Under the pieces are notes generated by a model. That model was not told the origin of the DNA. It saw nothing but the letters and a program-made list of their open reading frames with translations, and did not search any database. Positions 17,497 through 26,266 of a stretch of DNA of 64,000 nucleotides are shown piece by piece. A program made the position numbers and the translations under genes. Origin of the DNA: Sedimentibacter sp. MB31-C6 (lineage in GTDB: Bacteria > Bacillota > Clostridia > Tissierellales > Sedimentibacteraceae). The DNA lies in assembly GCF_035934735.1 (NCBI RefSeq), contig NZ_CP142396.1, forward strand, positions 434,001 through 498,000, in the 5' to 3' direction. Every line of letters begins with the position of its first letter. Position 1 is the first letter of the stretch.

Positions 17497-17511
17497 AATT
17501 TATCCTTTTCT

Positions 17512-17527
17512 ACGTGCATCTGCACGT
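17512..17527. promoter_or_regulatory. Palindrome ACGTGCATCTGCACGT before the kinase gene
   Basis: A perfect inverted repeat between the TetR stop and the kinase start. It shares the CGTG/CACG ends with the palindrome before the first gene of the operon (20863-20880), so it may be a second site for the TetR protein. Confidence 0.45.
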
Positions 17528-18183
17528 TAACTACTTTTATGAACAATCTCAGACTTAGAAAAAGTAAATGCTGATTCCAAAAATTTTAGTAATTCAGTAA
17601 CGACCTTTTCTTCATCATTCAAAAAATCTTCTCCACAGTATATCTTTGCCCTTTCTAAATAATAATCACAACAGTATGAAAACTGTAGCATAGTAAGCAG
17701 ATTATCAAAGAAAAATGCAAACATTCTTGGATTAATATCACTTCTTATGTCTCCGTCCTTTATAGCCTTTTCGATAAACTCTGTATATACTTTTGCTGTC
17801 AGACTTTCTATTTCTTTAGCATAAAGCAGTGCATATTTTTTACCACTACCGGAAGTAATAGCATTATACATTTTAATATAATTATTATATTCTCTTGAAC
17901 AACGCTGCACTGCTCGTATCATTTTTTCCGCACGAACCAAAATCTTGTCCTCACATACAACAACGTCATGCAATACTGATTCTAAGACACTGAGACTTTT
18001 TTTAAGGCAAGCTTGAAAAAAAACTTCTTTATTTTCATAATACTTATAAAGTACTCCTACACTAATATTGGCTTTCTTGGCAATCAAATTGACATTTGCA
18101 CCATCCAAGCCTTTCTCAGCAAATTCTTCTATTCCAACTTCAAGAACCTCTGCCAATTTATCTTCTGTCAGTTTTTTTAACAT
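17527..18183 (-). CDS. TetR/AcrR-family regulator of the catabolic operon
   Basis: 218 residues with an N-terminal TetR helix-turn-helix (EFAEKGLDGANVNLIAKKANISVGVLYKYYENKEVFFQACL, residues 17-56) and a helical ligand domain. It lies inside the operon between aldolase and kinase, with 11 bases to the former. It probably represses the operon until its substrate is present. The CGTG-type palindromes at 20863-20880 and 17512-17527 are candidate sites. Confidence 0.88.
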   Translation of the reverse strand: MLKKLTEDKLAEVLEVGIEEFAEKGLDGANVNLIAKKANISVGVLYKYYENKEVFFQACLKKSLSVLESVLHDVVVCEDKILVRAEKMIRAVQRCSREYNNYIKMYNAITSGSGKKYALLYAKEIESLTAKVYTEFIEKAIKDGDIRSDINPRMFAFFFDNLLTMLQFSYCCDYYLERAKIYCGEDFLNDEEKVVTELLKFLESAFTFSKSEIVHKSS

Positions 18184-18194
18184 ACTTAACCTCT

Positions 18195-19322
18195 CTATCT
18201 TTTCATCTTCGAATATTTAGTTATATAGAAAAATCGTTGAACATATGCATCAGCTATGCTTATATGGTCTGTAATATTCAGTGCTGAAGCATATAAATCT
18301 GCCGCACACCCTTTTCTTAGAATCATGGACGCTGCTTCTGTATCGCTTTTTGTCGCACCTGTGCAAAGAGCACCTTCATTCTCCAATAAAACAGCATTTT
18401 TATTCTTTAATTCTTTTGAGATAGCTTTCATATTTATTAATCCTTTTTTCACTGTCTTTATATTTACACCAACAATCTGTGCAAGGTCATCTAAAAATGG
18501 TCTTAAAACCTTTCCTGTACTGCTAACTTTTACTACCTCTTCATCAGTAGAATGAATAATATGACCTGCATTACCTAATTTATAAATGTCAGCATGCAAT
18601 AAAGCCACTTTTGGGGTATCTTTAGGCAGTTCATCTATCCTATATTCAAAAGTCTTACCGTCGCATTCCAAAATAAATGTGTCTTCTTTTCGCCAGCTCT
18701 TTCCGTAATCAAGAATTTGTGTAATTTGCTCTTTATCATCTCCACATGCAGTTTCATACATCTCTTTTGCCATCTTTTCAAGAGTCAGTGCAATTTCAAA
18801 AGAATGTTCAAGGTTAAAGCCCATACAAATTGTTCCGTGATTCTTCATTAGTATAGATTGACTTTCAGGATAATTACTTATAGCTTCTGCCACTCTTTTG
18901 CGCAGTTTCTTCGTTGACGATATTCCGTAAGCCGCACAGTGAACTTTGTCTCCCAAAATTCTTTTATATTCATCATTATGCACCTCAATATCTTTTCCTT
19001 CTATGCTGAGTACAGATGCCATTACTTGATGAGTATGAATTATAAAGTTAACTTCTGGACACAACCGGTAGATATCTGCGTGTATTCCTTTTTCGCTTGA
19101 AGGTTTTATGTTTCCATCATAGGAGCAATCTGCAATATTTACCACAACTATTTGTTCCGGTGTCAACGTTTCATAAGCCAAACCGCTTGGAGTTATTGCA
19201 AATTTTTTATCTGAAGTCCTTGCACTAATATTCCCCCATGTCCTTGCTATAAGACCGCTTTCTGCCAGCATTTTTCCAGCGCTAATTACTAGTTCTTTTG
19301 CTTTTTCTATTGAATATTCCAT
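18195..19322 (-). CDS. Class II aldolase/adducin-family protein, two domains
   Basis: 375 residues. Residues 1-200 form a complete class II aldolase domain with the metal-binding HTH motif (FIIHTHQVMASVL), GNISAR and the KNHGTICMG loop. Residues 230-375 look like a second, reduced copy (AGHIIHSTDEEVVKVSS ... AVLLENEGALCTGA) in which the HTH has become HS. Class II aldolases split sugar phosphates such as L-fuculose-1-P. The 1 plus 1 domain layout is less common; it could be a self-associating form or have a different substrate. Confidence 0.85.
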   Translation of the reverse strand: MEYSIEKAKELVISAGKMLAESGLIARTWGNISARTSDKKFAITPSGLAYETLTPEQIVVVNIADCSYDGNIKPSSEKGIHADIYRLCPEVNFIIHTHQVMASVLSIEGKDIEVHNDEYKRILGDKVHCAAYGISSTKKLRKRVAEAISNYPESQSILMKNHGTICMGFNLEHSFEIALTLEKMAKEMYETACGDDKEQITQILDYGKSWRKEDTFILECDGKTFEYRIDELPKDTPKVALLHADIYKLGNAGHIIHSTDEEVVKVSSTGKVLRPFLDDLAQIVGVNIKTVKKGLINMKAISKELKNKNAVLLENEGALCTGATKSDTEAASMILRKGCAADLYASALNITDHISIADAYVQRFFYITKYSKMKR

Positions 19323-19354
19323 ATTTACTCCTATCTATGTTTTTAATCACATCT

Positions 19355-20842
19355 TCAAGAAATATCTATAGGTCCACATTTAGATAAAACTCTGTCAAAT
19401 CTCACTAATACATCATCAATCATTTCTTCTGTATAAGCGGCACTTGTATATAGTCTTGAACCAGCTAATGTTACAATTCCTTCTGCCATATATGCGGCTC
19501 CCATATGCTCCATTTCTTTTTGACGGATACTTGTTTCTTTTAAAACATTTGGTATTTTCCACGGCCTTTTCCATTCTACGCAAAAATGCATGGTTCCTGC
19601 ATTATCCAAATGACAAATAGAACCTTGATTAAAAGCCACAAAAGGCAGATTATATTTTTCAATCATTGCCTGTAGACCATTAGTCAGACGATCACCCATA
19701 CGTCCAGCAACTTCACAGGCATTAGTCTTCTCAATCTCACATAGTGTATAATACCCTGCTACACAAGATATAGGAGTTGCCGCCATTGTACCACCACACA
19801 TGGCCTTAGGCACTTTTTTGCCTGATGAATCAAGTCCTGCACCCAAATGAGCCATACAATCCTTGTGACCTCCTACTCCACCTGCACCGGGATAACCTCC
19901 AGCTATTATCTTCCCAAAGACTGTCAAATCAGGGTCAACGTCAAAATATCCTTGAGCTCCACTCATTCCAATACGAAATCCAGTAACTACTTCATCAAAT
20001 ATTAAAAGCGCTCCATATTTATGAGCTAATTTCTCCACTCCCTTTATAAACTCCTTAGAAACAGGTCGAGTTCCACTTTCTGGCCCCATAGGTTCAATAT
20101 ATACGGCTGCAGTACCTCCAAACATTTTATTCTTTCTTAATTTTCTTTCTAAGTCCTCAAGGTCATTAGGGAAGAATTCATCTGTATGCTTAAATACAAA
20201 ATTAGGTACACCCTTTGACATAAGACCTTTTGTCCCTGGAACGCGCATGCCGTATGCAAGCTGGTCAGACCATCCATGATATGCTCCTCCCATTTTCAAT
20301 ATATTTTTCTTTCCTGTTTTCAACCGTGCTATACGAGCAGCACACATACATGCTTCAGTTCCAGAACCCAACATACGAAACATTTCAACAGACGGCACCA
20401 TCTCTGACATTTTCTTTGCCAACTTATATTCATATTCATGAAAAAGTCCAGTTGAAGGACCGCATGTGTTCAATAGTTCTATAACCTGCTCTCTTACAGC
20501 AGGAGGGTTGCTGCCTAAAATCGTTGGTCCACCAGCCTGTAATAGGTCGTAATACCAATTTCCATCAACATCATACAATTTTGCTTTTTCAGCTTTCGTT
20601 ATTACAATAGGAAAAGGATAATTAAACGCCAGATTATGTTGTACTCCACCAGGAATTATTTCTCTAGCTTCATCAATCATAGACTTGGATTTAGTACATT
20701 TCTTATTAAAATAGTTTTCAACATAATCATTCAGAGATGATTTCTGAATTGAATACACCGGCTTTCTGATTAATTCATCAAGTTGTTTGGTAACCTTTTC
20801 CGCATCAAGATAATTATCAATAGCAAATCCGTTGTAAGCCAT
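19355..20842 (-). CDS. Class III PLP aminotransferase (glutamate-1-semialdehyde aminomutase-like)
   Basis: 495 residues with the class III pattern: IPGGVQHNLAFNYPFPI, GSGTEACMCAARIARLKTGKKNILKMGGAYHGWSD, LIFDEVVTGFRIG and the PLP-binding Lys in TVFGKIIAGGYP. It resembles GSA aminomutase, but a heme role is unlikely here as no other heme genes are near and it heads a sugar-type operon. It is the first gene of the operon, 32 bases before the aldolase, behind GGAGGC. It may deaminate an amino sugar alcohol or amino acid; unproven. Confidence 0.88.
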   Translation of the reverse strand: MAYNGFAIDNYLDAEKVTKQLDELIRKPVYSIQKSSLNDYVENYFNKKCTKSKSMIDEAREIIPGGVQHNLAFNYPFPIVITKAEKAKLYDVDGNWYYDLLQAGGPTILGSNPPAVREQVIELLNTCGPSTGLFHEYEYKLAKKMSEMVPSVEMFRMLGSGTEACMCAARIARLKTGKKNILKMGGAYHGWSDQLAYGMRVPGTKGLMSKGVPNFVFKHTDEFFPNDLEDLERKLRKNKMFGGTAAVYIEPMGPESGTRPVSKEFIKGVEKLAHKYGALLIFDEVVTGFRIGMSGAQGYFDVDPDLTVFGKIIAGGYPGAGGVGGHKDCMAHLGAGLDSSGKKVPKAMCGGTMAATPISCVAGYYTLCEIEKTNACEVAGRMGDRLTNGLQAMIEKYNLPFVAFNQGSICHLDNAGTMHFCVEWKRPWKIPNVLKETSIRQKEMEHMGAAYMAEGIVTLAGSRLYTSAAYTEEMIDDVLVRFDRVLSKCGPIDIS

Positions 20843-20862
20843 TGTTATACGCCTCCTTTTCT

Positions 20863-20880
20863 CGTGAATTTATATTCACG
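20863..20880. promoter_or_regulatory. Operator-like palindrome CGTGAATTTATATTCACG
   Basis: A perfect inverted repeat just downstream of the predicted transcript start of the five-gene operon, before its first ribosome site. Likely target of the operon's TetR protein. Confidence 0.6.
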
Positions 20881-20890
20881 TCTTATATAT

Positions 20891-20919
20891 ATTATATGAT
20901 TCCATTAATTTCCTGTCAA
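20891..20919 (-). promoter_or_regulatory. Consensus promoter of the catabolic operon
   Basis: TTGACA (20914-20919) and TATAAT (20891-20896) on the minus strand with exactly 17 bases between; the palindrome at 20863-20880 follows at once. Confidence 0.78.
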
Positions 20920-21027
20920 TAAGAATTTCATATTATTAAATTTAATACCTTTTATTTCTATCGTAATATAAGATAACCTTAATATTTTTTATTATTAGCC
21001 GATATAGTTTTTAAGGAGGAGTAAATT

Positions 21028-21561
21028 ATGATAAATAAAATAAATTCAGTTAAATCATCATTAGCTGAAAAAGCAAATAACAAAAATGCTGTAGATAACG
21101 CTGAAAATGACATAAAACGCTCTGACTCATCAATAAAAGGATATAAAAAATATGAAAAGTATGACAGTATAAAAATAAATAAGCTTATCTCAGACAATGA
21201 AAAAAGAATAAATGAATTTAAAGAAACAATACGCAGAATGATTGTAAAACAAGGTGAAAAATCCAACTTAACCTTGTTTGGAAAAAACCTAAATGTTTCT
21301 ATTGAAGATTCACAAAAAGCAGCAAAATCCATAGCAGATGGCGGAGAGTATTCTATTGATGCAGTGGCTACAAGAATAATTGATATGGCAAAAGCTTTAT
21401 CTGGAGGAGATAAATCTAAAATCGGATTATTGAAATATGCTGTTAAAAAGGGTTTTAAAGAAGCAGGATTAGAATTTAATAATGGAGCAGGACTTCCTGA
21501 TATATGTAACAAAACCTACGACGAAATCATGAAACGATTTGATGAATGGGAAAAAGAATAA
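21028..21561 (+). CDS. Hypothetical coiled, charged protein
   Basis: 177 residues, no signal or membrane span, rich in Lys, Asp and Ser, mostly helical. The C-terminal half (YSIDAVATRIIDMAKALSGGDKSKIGLLKYAVKKGFKEAG) looks like a conserved clostridial domain that I cannot name. It has a strong AAGGAGGAG ribosome site and its own terminator, so it is a real single-gene unit. Confidence 0.7.
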   Translation: MINKINSVKSSLAEKANNKNAVDNAENDIKRSDSSIKGYKKYEKYDSIKINKLISDNEKRINEFKETIRRMIVKQGEKSNLTLFGKNLNVSIEDSQKAAKSIADGGEYSIDAVATRIIDMAKALSGGDKSKIGLLKYAVKKGFKEAGLEFNNGAGLPDICNKTYDEIMKRFDEWEKE

Positions 21562-21566
21562 TTATT

Positions 21567-21609
21567 AAAAAGGATGCCTCGAAACTATAGACTAAGGGCA
21601 TCCTTTTTT
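21567..21609 (+). terminator. Rho-independent terminator
   Basis: AAAAAGGATGCC pairs with GGCATCCTTTTT around a 19-base loop; six T follow. Confidence 0.85.
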
Positions 21610-21621
21610 AATTTTAAAATT

Positions 21622-22323
21622 TTATCTTCTTCTATTTCTAATTAAAATCAATCTCATAAGTTGTGCTAATCCACTCGCCATAGCTGCCACGTAAGTTAAA
21701 GCTGCTGCTCTAAGTACATTCTGTACTCCCCTTTTTTCTTCATCAACAATAAATCCATTATCATCAAGCATCTCTAATGCTCTTCTACTTGCATTAAACT
21801 CTACTGGAAGAGTAATAAGTTGAAAGACGACGGCTGTTCCAAATAGAAAGATTCCTATATCCATTAAACCTCCAAGGTTAGGGATTAATAACCCAATCAT
21901 AATAAAACCCCAAGCAGCTGAAGAACCAAATCTTGCAACAGGAAAAACCATATTCCTTAAGGATAATGGTATATAGCCATTTGAATGCTGTATAGCATGC
22001 CCTACCTCATGGGCTGCCACACTAGTAGAGGTAATAGAACTTCCTTGATATACTTCACCTGATAACCTTAGAACACGTTTTGTAGGGTCATAATGATCAC
22101 CTAATTGTCCCTTTGCAAATTCAATAGGTATATCCCGTAAACCATTTCTATCTAAAAGCATTCTGGCAACTTGCGCTCCTGTGTAACTCCTTCGTGTTGG
22201 TACATTTAAATACTTCCCAAAGCTAGATTTTACTTTACTTTGAGCATACAAGGTAAATATTATTGCTGGTATCAAAATAATCATTGTTGGATCAAATGGG
22301 AAAAAACCATATTGATTAAACAT
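21622..22323 (-). CDS. YugP-type zinc metallopeptidase
   Basis: 233 residues with the family signature: an N-terminal membrane span (MIILIPAIIFTLYAQ), then SFGKYLNVPTRRSYTGAQVARMLLDRNGL, the zinc-binding AAHEVGHAIQH (HExxH type) near 105, and two or three later membrane spans, with FNASRRALEMLDDNGF in between. It is a membrane-bound neutral protease of unknown target. Single gene with a good ribosome site. Confidence 0.9.
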   Translation of the reverse strand: MFNQYGFFPFDPTMIILIPAIIFTLYAQSKVKSSFGKYLNVPTRRSYTGAQVARMLLDRNGLRDIPIEFAKGQLGDHYDPTKRVLRLSGEVYQGSSITSTSVAAHEVGHAIQHSNGYIPLSLRNMVFPVARFGSSAAWGFIMIGLLIPNLGGLMDIGIFLFGTAVVFQLITLPVEFNASRRALEMLDDNGFIVDEEKRGVQNVLRAAALTYVAAMASGLAQLMRLILIRNRRR

Positions 22324-22487
22324 TTTATATCACTCCTTTTTCTATATAACAAAAACCTTAAAAGTAAGTTTGTTTACACCACCATAACAAAAATTCCCTA
22401 AACTACCCTTAAGAATAAAATTAGTTCTAGTATTCATATGCATAATATATCATAACCTCTAATTGCTCAACTGAATAAATGCTAACT

Positions 22488-23775
22488 TTAATTAATTGTA
22501 TGCATATAATTCTCTGCTTCATACCAAGGTACAGTAAAAGAAGTTCCCTTTGTACAAAATACAGATGTTGAAGTATTCTCCACATCTCTTTCTTTATCAT
22601 ATCCTATTCTTGGAATTACATCATTTGCGTTTTCACATACATCGTATCCATCATACATTAAACTTATGCTCCCGGTTCCTTTTGTAAATGAAATTAACTC
22701 AACACTATAATCCATAAAAGATTCTACAGGACCTCTGCCTTTTATAAAAATATTTCCACAATTAAGAACAGGTGGTTCACATGTACCCCTTAATTTTTGT
22801 ATATCAGACATTATTCTTCCCATATAAGTTTCTTCGGCATAAATTTCAAAACTGTAAAATGGTTCTAGTAAAATGGACTCAGCTTTTTCTAACCCTTGTC
22901 TTATTGCTCTGTAGGTAGCCTCTCTAAAATCACCACCTACAGTATGTTTAATATGAGAACGTCCATCTTTTAAAATAATATTTATATCCGTTATAGGCGA
23001 ACCGGTTAAAATTCCTTTATGAACTTTTTCAAACACATGATTTTCTATAGTATTTTGATAATTTAATATTAAATTGTCAACGTGGCATTGACTCTCAAAT
23101 GTAATACCGCTACCACGGACAGTTGGTTCTAGCTGTAACTGTACCTCTGCATAATGACGAAGTGGTTCAAAATGCCCATAACCCATTACTGCTGATGATA
23201 TTGTTTCCTTATATTCAACTTTTGGCTTTTCAAAATTAACCGATATTCCAAATCTTGATTTTATAATTTGTTCTAATATCTCAAGTTGAATTTTGCCCAT
23301 TACATTAATTAAAATATCTTCAGTTTCTTTTATAAAAGAAACTGATAACATAGGATCTTCAGATTCTAATATACGTAGCTTTTCCATTAAAATTGTAACA
23401 TCTGTTTTATCTAATATGTTTATTTTAGACTTAAGAGCTGCATAATGTCGTTGTGTGAGCCTGAACACCTGAGCTACCACTTATGATTAGAATTGCATAA
23501 TCAAGTGCAGACATAGTTCTTTCAGTCTCTGCCGAAAAATCCATATGCCCAGGTGTATCTATTATATAATAGATATCATTATTATATTGAAAAATACCTT
23601 GATCAGCAAAAATTGTAATTCCTCGGTTCTGTTCTATTTCATTAGTATCCATGCTTGAAGATTTATGATCAACTCTTCCGAGATTTCGTATACTGCCTGT
23701 AGAATAAAGAATTTGTTCAGTGAAAGTAGTCTTCCCAGCATCAACATGAGCAAAAATTCCTATTGTTTTTTTCAT
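22488..23775 (-). pseudogene. TetM-like ribosomal protection GTPase, internal deletion
   Basis: The first 110 codons (23775 downward) are a translational GTPase G domain: FAHVDAGKTTFTEQILY, RGITIFADQG, DTPGHMDFSAETERTMS, ISGSSGVQAHT. A second frame (23480-22488, 330 residues) resumes with domain III to V of a TetM/EF-G-like factor (LRILESEDPMLSVSF ... GKIQLEILEQIIKSRFG ... C-terminal SVFCTKGTSFTVPWYEAENY). The rest of the G domain, including the NKxD motif, and domain II (some 250-300 residues) are missing at the junction near 23450 and the frames differ. Neither piece can work as a GTPase factor. Confidence 0.85.
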
Positions 23776-23837
23776 AATCGCTCCTTGTATAGAGGGACAA
23801 GGTTATAATGTTTAATAACCCTGCCATTTTTGTTTGA

Positions 23838-24149
23838 TTACTTAAATTTAACTGCAGTTCCATAAGCCATTACTTCGGCGGCACCCTGCATAACTGCTGC
23901 AGAGGCATATCTAATATTAATGACAGCATCTGCATGCAACTCTTCTGCTTCAGCAACCATACGTTTTGTTGCAAGAGCTCTAGCATCATTCATCATTTCC
24001 GCATAAGATGTTAGTTCTCCACCTACTAGTGTCTTAAAACCTTGAGTAATATCACGACCAATGTTTTTTGACTGTATCGTGCTGCCTTTAACAATACCCA
24101 GCATTTCAAGTTCTTTCCCAGTAATGTAATCAGTATTTACTAAGATCAT
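23838..24149 (-). CDS. YbjQ-family (UPF0145) protein
   Basis: About 103 residues from the Met at 24149: ILVNTDYITGKELEMLGIVKGSTI, NIGRDITQGFKTLVGGELTSYAEMMNDARALATKRM, ADAVINIRYASAAVMQGAAEVMAYGTAV. This is the complete YbjQ fold, a small pentamer-forming protein of unknown function. It overlaps the membrane protein gene upstream by 20 bases and is cotranscribed with it. Confidence 0.9.
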   Translation of the reverse strand: MILVNTDYITGKELEMLGIVKGSTIQSKNIGRDITQGFKTLVGGELTSYAEMMNDARALATKRMVAEAEELHADAVINIRYASAAVMQGAAEVMAYGTAVKFK

Positions 24150-24354
24150 CTTCCTCACCACTCCTTATTTCTTTGATTCGTTCAACAAGAACGTATATAC
24201 AAACTCCCGCTAATATCAAAGGGATGACACCACCCAATAATTTAATAAGCAAAGGAATTCCTTCCACAAAAGCACACAAAACAGCAAATCCTATATAGTA
24301 CAATACAATAACAGTGGTTATCACTATCGGAGCAATTAACTTTTTTTTGTTCAT
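24130..24354 (-). CDS. Small two-span membrane protein
   Basis: 74 residues with two membrane spans (8-32 and 38-58) and an acidic cytoplasmic tail. The downstream YbjQ gene overlaps its end; small membrane proteins next to YbjQ are frequent. The gap to 24672 shows no gene, only a hairpin. Confidence 0.75.
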   Translation of the reverse strand: MNKKKLIAPIVITTVIVLYYIGFAVLCAFVEGIPLLIKLLGGVIPLILAGVCIYVLVERIKEIRSGEEDDLSKY

Positions 24355-24629
24355 ATTTTTTCACCTCATACTATTATATCTCAAAATTCCAGCAAAATTA
24401 TTTTCAGCTGTTTAAAACAATCATAACTTATTATTACAAAAATCTCCATATGTTTTTGTAACTTATTATATTATTAATGTAAAATATGCTTCTAGCACTT
24501 ACTATTACAACGTTCATCTCATTGATTAAATATATTATTAGTCAGGATATTATGGAGAGTTTAAAATTCAGATTTGCAGAAAGTTATTTCATAGTTAAAC
24601 ATAGATTTCCATGATATTGAAGATAAAAC

Positions 24630-24665
24630 AATCTCCTCACTGCCGATTATGGTAATGAGGAGATT
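24630..24665. terminator. Hairpin after the AraC-type gene
   Basis: AATCTCCTCA pairs with TGAGGAGATT around 16 bases, directly after the stop codon of the AraC-type gene. Confidence 0.65.
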
Positions 24666-24672
24666 ACATGTT

Positions 24673-25530
24673 TTATTTCTTCTTTACTGGAATCCAAATC
24701 TCAGAATAATAGTTTTCATCCTGTGTTCCATTTGGATATTTATCAGGTGCATCATACATCTCAACACAATAGCCAGCAGCAAATTCGTATTCTTTAAGTG
24801 CCGGAAGCCATTCTGAAAAGATCTTTGTATTTACATTTTGCAGTGCAACTGGCATAGGTCCAACACAAGGAAATACAGCCCATGTGAATGCTGGAATTGT
24901 TTTTGTAATTAAACATTCAGGAATTTCATTCGTTGGATTGTAGATATCGGCAATCAGGTATTCGAAACTTTCATTTCCCATTTGCTCGTCAATATTAATC
25001 CCATACATTCCACATACATACTTACCATTCCCCTTAGCAAAATGTTCCTGCCAGAAATGAGGAACTTCTTGTTTCGCGTTTTCATACTTAAACTTTTTTG
25101 ATGCAGCAAGTACAGTGAAACTGTCTTTCTCAATAATTTTATAATCCATAAGATAACCACCTTTCAAAGATATTTCTAATTTAAGCGGTGCAAAAGACTT
25201 TATTAGTATTCCGTCCTTTTTAACCATGGAAGGTGCAATTCCATGAAACCGAGTGAATGCTTTTGTAAAGCTATCGGGTGAATCATATCCGTATTTCATC
25301 CCTACATCTATGACCTTGGCATCAGTTGTAGCAAGTTCTCCACCTGCAAGCGCGAGTCTCCGATTTCTTATATATTCCGTTACAGTTAAACCACATAACA
25401 TGCTGAATCCTTTTTGAAAATAGAAAGATGATATACATACATGTTTTGCAACATCATCAGCCGATATATCATCTGTAATATGACTTTCTATATACTCAAT
25501 TGCCTCGCTAATAGAATTCATCCATTCCAT
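24673..25530 (-). CDS. AraC-family regulator with GyrI-like effector domain
   Basis: 285 residues from the ATG at 25530 behind AGGAGGTGAT. Residues 5-105 are an AraC DNA-binding domain (AIEYIESHITDDISADDVAKHVCISSFYFQKGFS ... VGMKYGYDSPDSFTKAFTRFHGIAPS). Residues 125-285 are a GyrI/AraE-binding ligand domain (YKIIEKDSFTVLAASKKF ... EFAAGYCVEMYDAPDK ... YYSEIWIPVKK), a typical multidrug-sensing fold. The regulated gene is not evident; single gene. Confidence 0.9.
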   Translation of the reverse strand: MEWMNSISEAIEYIESHITDDISADDVAKHVCISSFYFQKGFSMLCGLTVTEYIRNRRLALAGGELATTDAKVIDVGMKYGYDSPDSFTKAFTRFHGIAPSMVKKDGILIKSFAPLKLEISLKGGYLMDYKIIEKDSFTVLAASKKFKYENAKQEVPHFWQEHFAKGNGKYVCGMYGINIDEQMGNESFEYLIADIYNPTNEIPECLITKTIPAFTWAVFPCVGPMPVALQNVNTKIFSEWLPALKEYEFAAGYCVEMYDAPDKYPNGTQDENYYSEIWIPVKKK

Positions 25531-25675
25531 AACTATCACCTCCTGCTTTATTGTCATTATATCTCATTGAAAGTAATTATTCCCGACATTGCTTGCTTTC
25601 TTTTGTCAATGAACGACTGCCTAATAGAGCTTGCCAGCTGCTTTTATAATCTTTTTTCTTTAACATATTTACCTA

Positions 25676-26188
25676 ATGTTCTAATCAAGATTAATTTCGA
25701 AATATGGTTCATCCACAAAGCCAGTGTCTTCATACTGCCTGTAACCATTTTGAACAAAGCCACATTTTTTCACCATATTTAGTGAAGAATGGCCTGAGCC
25801 TACTATACCTACTATTACAATTTTAGCCGCACCAACAAGTTTATGCTTAGCTGGATATATGAACTCATATGAAGCTAAAGGCACATTTCTTGTATATATC
25901 TTGCTAATTGTTTCTCAAGTTTTATATTGGGGAGTAATACTTTATTTGCCAAAGATACTAAGGTTGAAGTTTTATCCAAGCTACTCTGGATTAACTTTCC
26001 CATTAGTTATAAGTGGAATATCATTAAAGCTGACAAATGGATTCTTTACAAAATCCGGAAACCCTATATCTTTTCTTCCTACATTAGTAACTATTGAAGA
26101 AGTAATTGCTACAGCTGCATGTGTATATACACTAATAAGATATATTAGATTCTTATTTGTATCTGAAAAAACACAATTAAATAAATAA
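25676..26188 (+). pseudogene. TDT-family (tellurite/dicarboxylate-type) transporter remnant
   Basis: Plus-strand frames read FEIWFIHKASVFILPVTI, then after a shift near 25750 FFTIFSEEWPEPTIPTITILAAPTSLCLAGYMNS, then to the stop FYPSYSGLTFPLVISGIS and a last hydrophobic segment. These are the second half of a TDT/exfoliative-toxin-like transporter. The first half and a start are missing, and there is at least one frameshift. Call rests on motif memory only. Confidence 0.5.
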
Positions 26189-26266
26189 AAATATAAGATT
26201 TGAATTTACTTTATCCTTAAAAAATTTGAAAATTAATAGAAAATTATTTTATTTTGGAGGAAAAAT

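Noticed and set aside
19355-20842. Heme-pathway glutamate-1-semialdehyde aminomutase (HemL)
   Set aside because: The family match is general; the extended N-terminus and sugar-type operon argue against a heme role.
20979-21512. Minus-strand frame of 177 codons opposite the hypothetical gene at 21028
   Set aside because: The plus-strand gene has a strong ribosome site and terminator; the other is Phe/Ile-rich shadow.
25681-25884. Minus-strand frame of 67 codons with CGF-type motif, GNAT-like
   Set aside because: It is the complement of the better TDT-transporter frame (AAPTSLCLAGY); no ribosome site.
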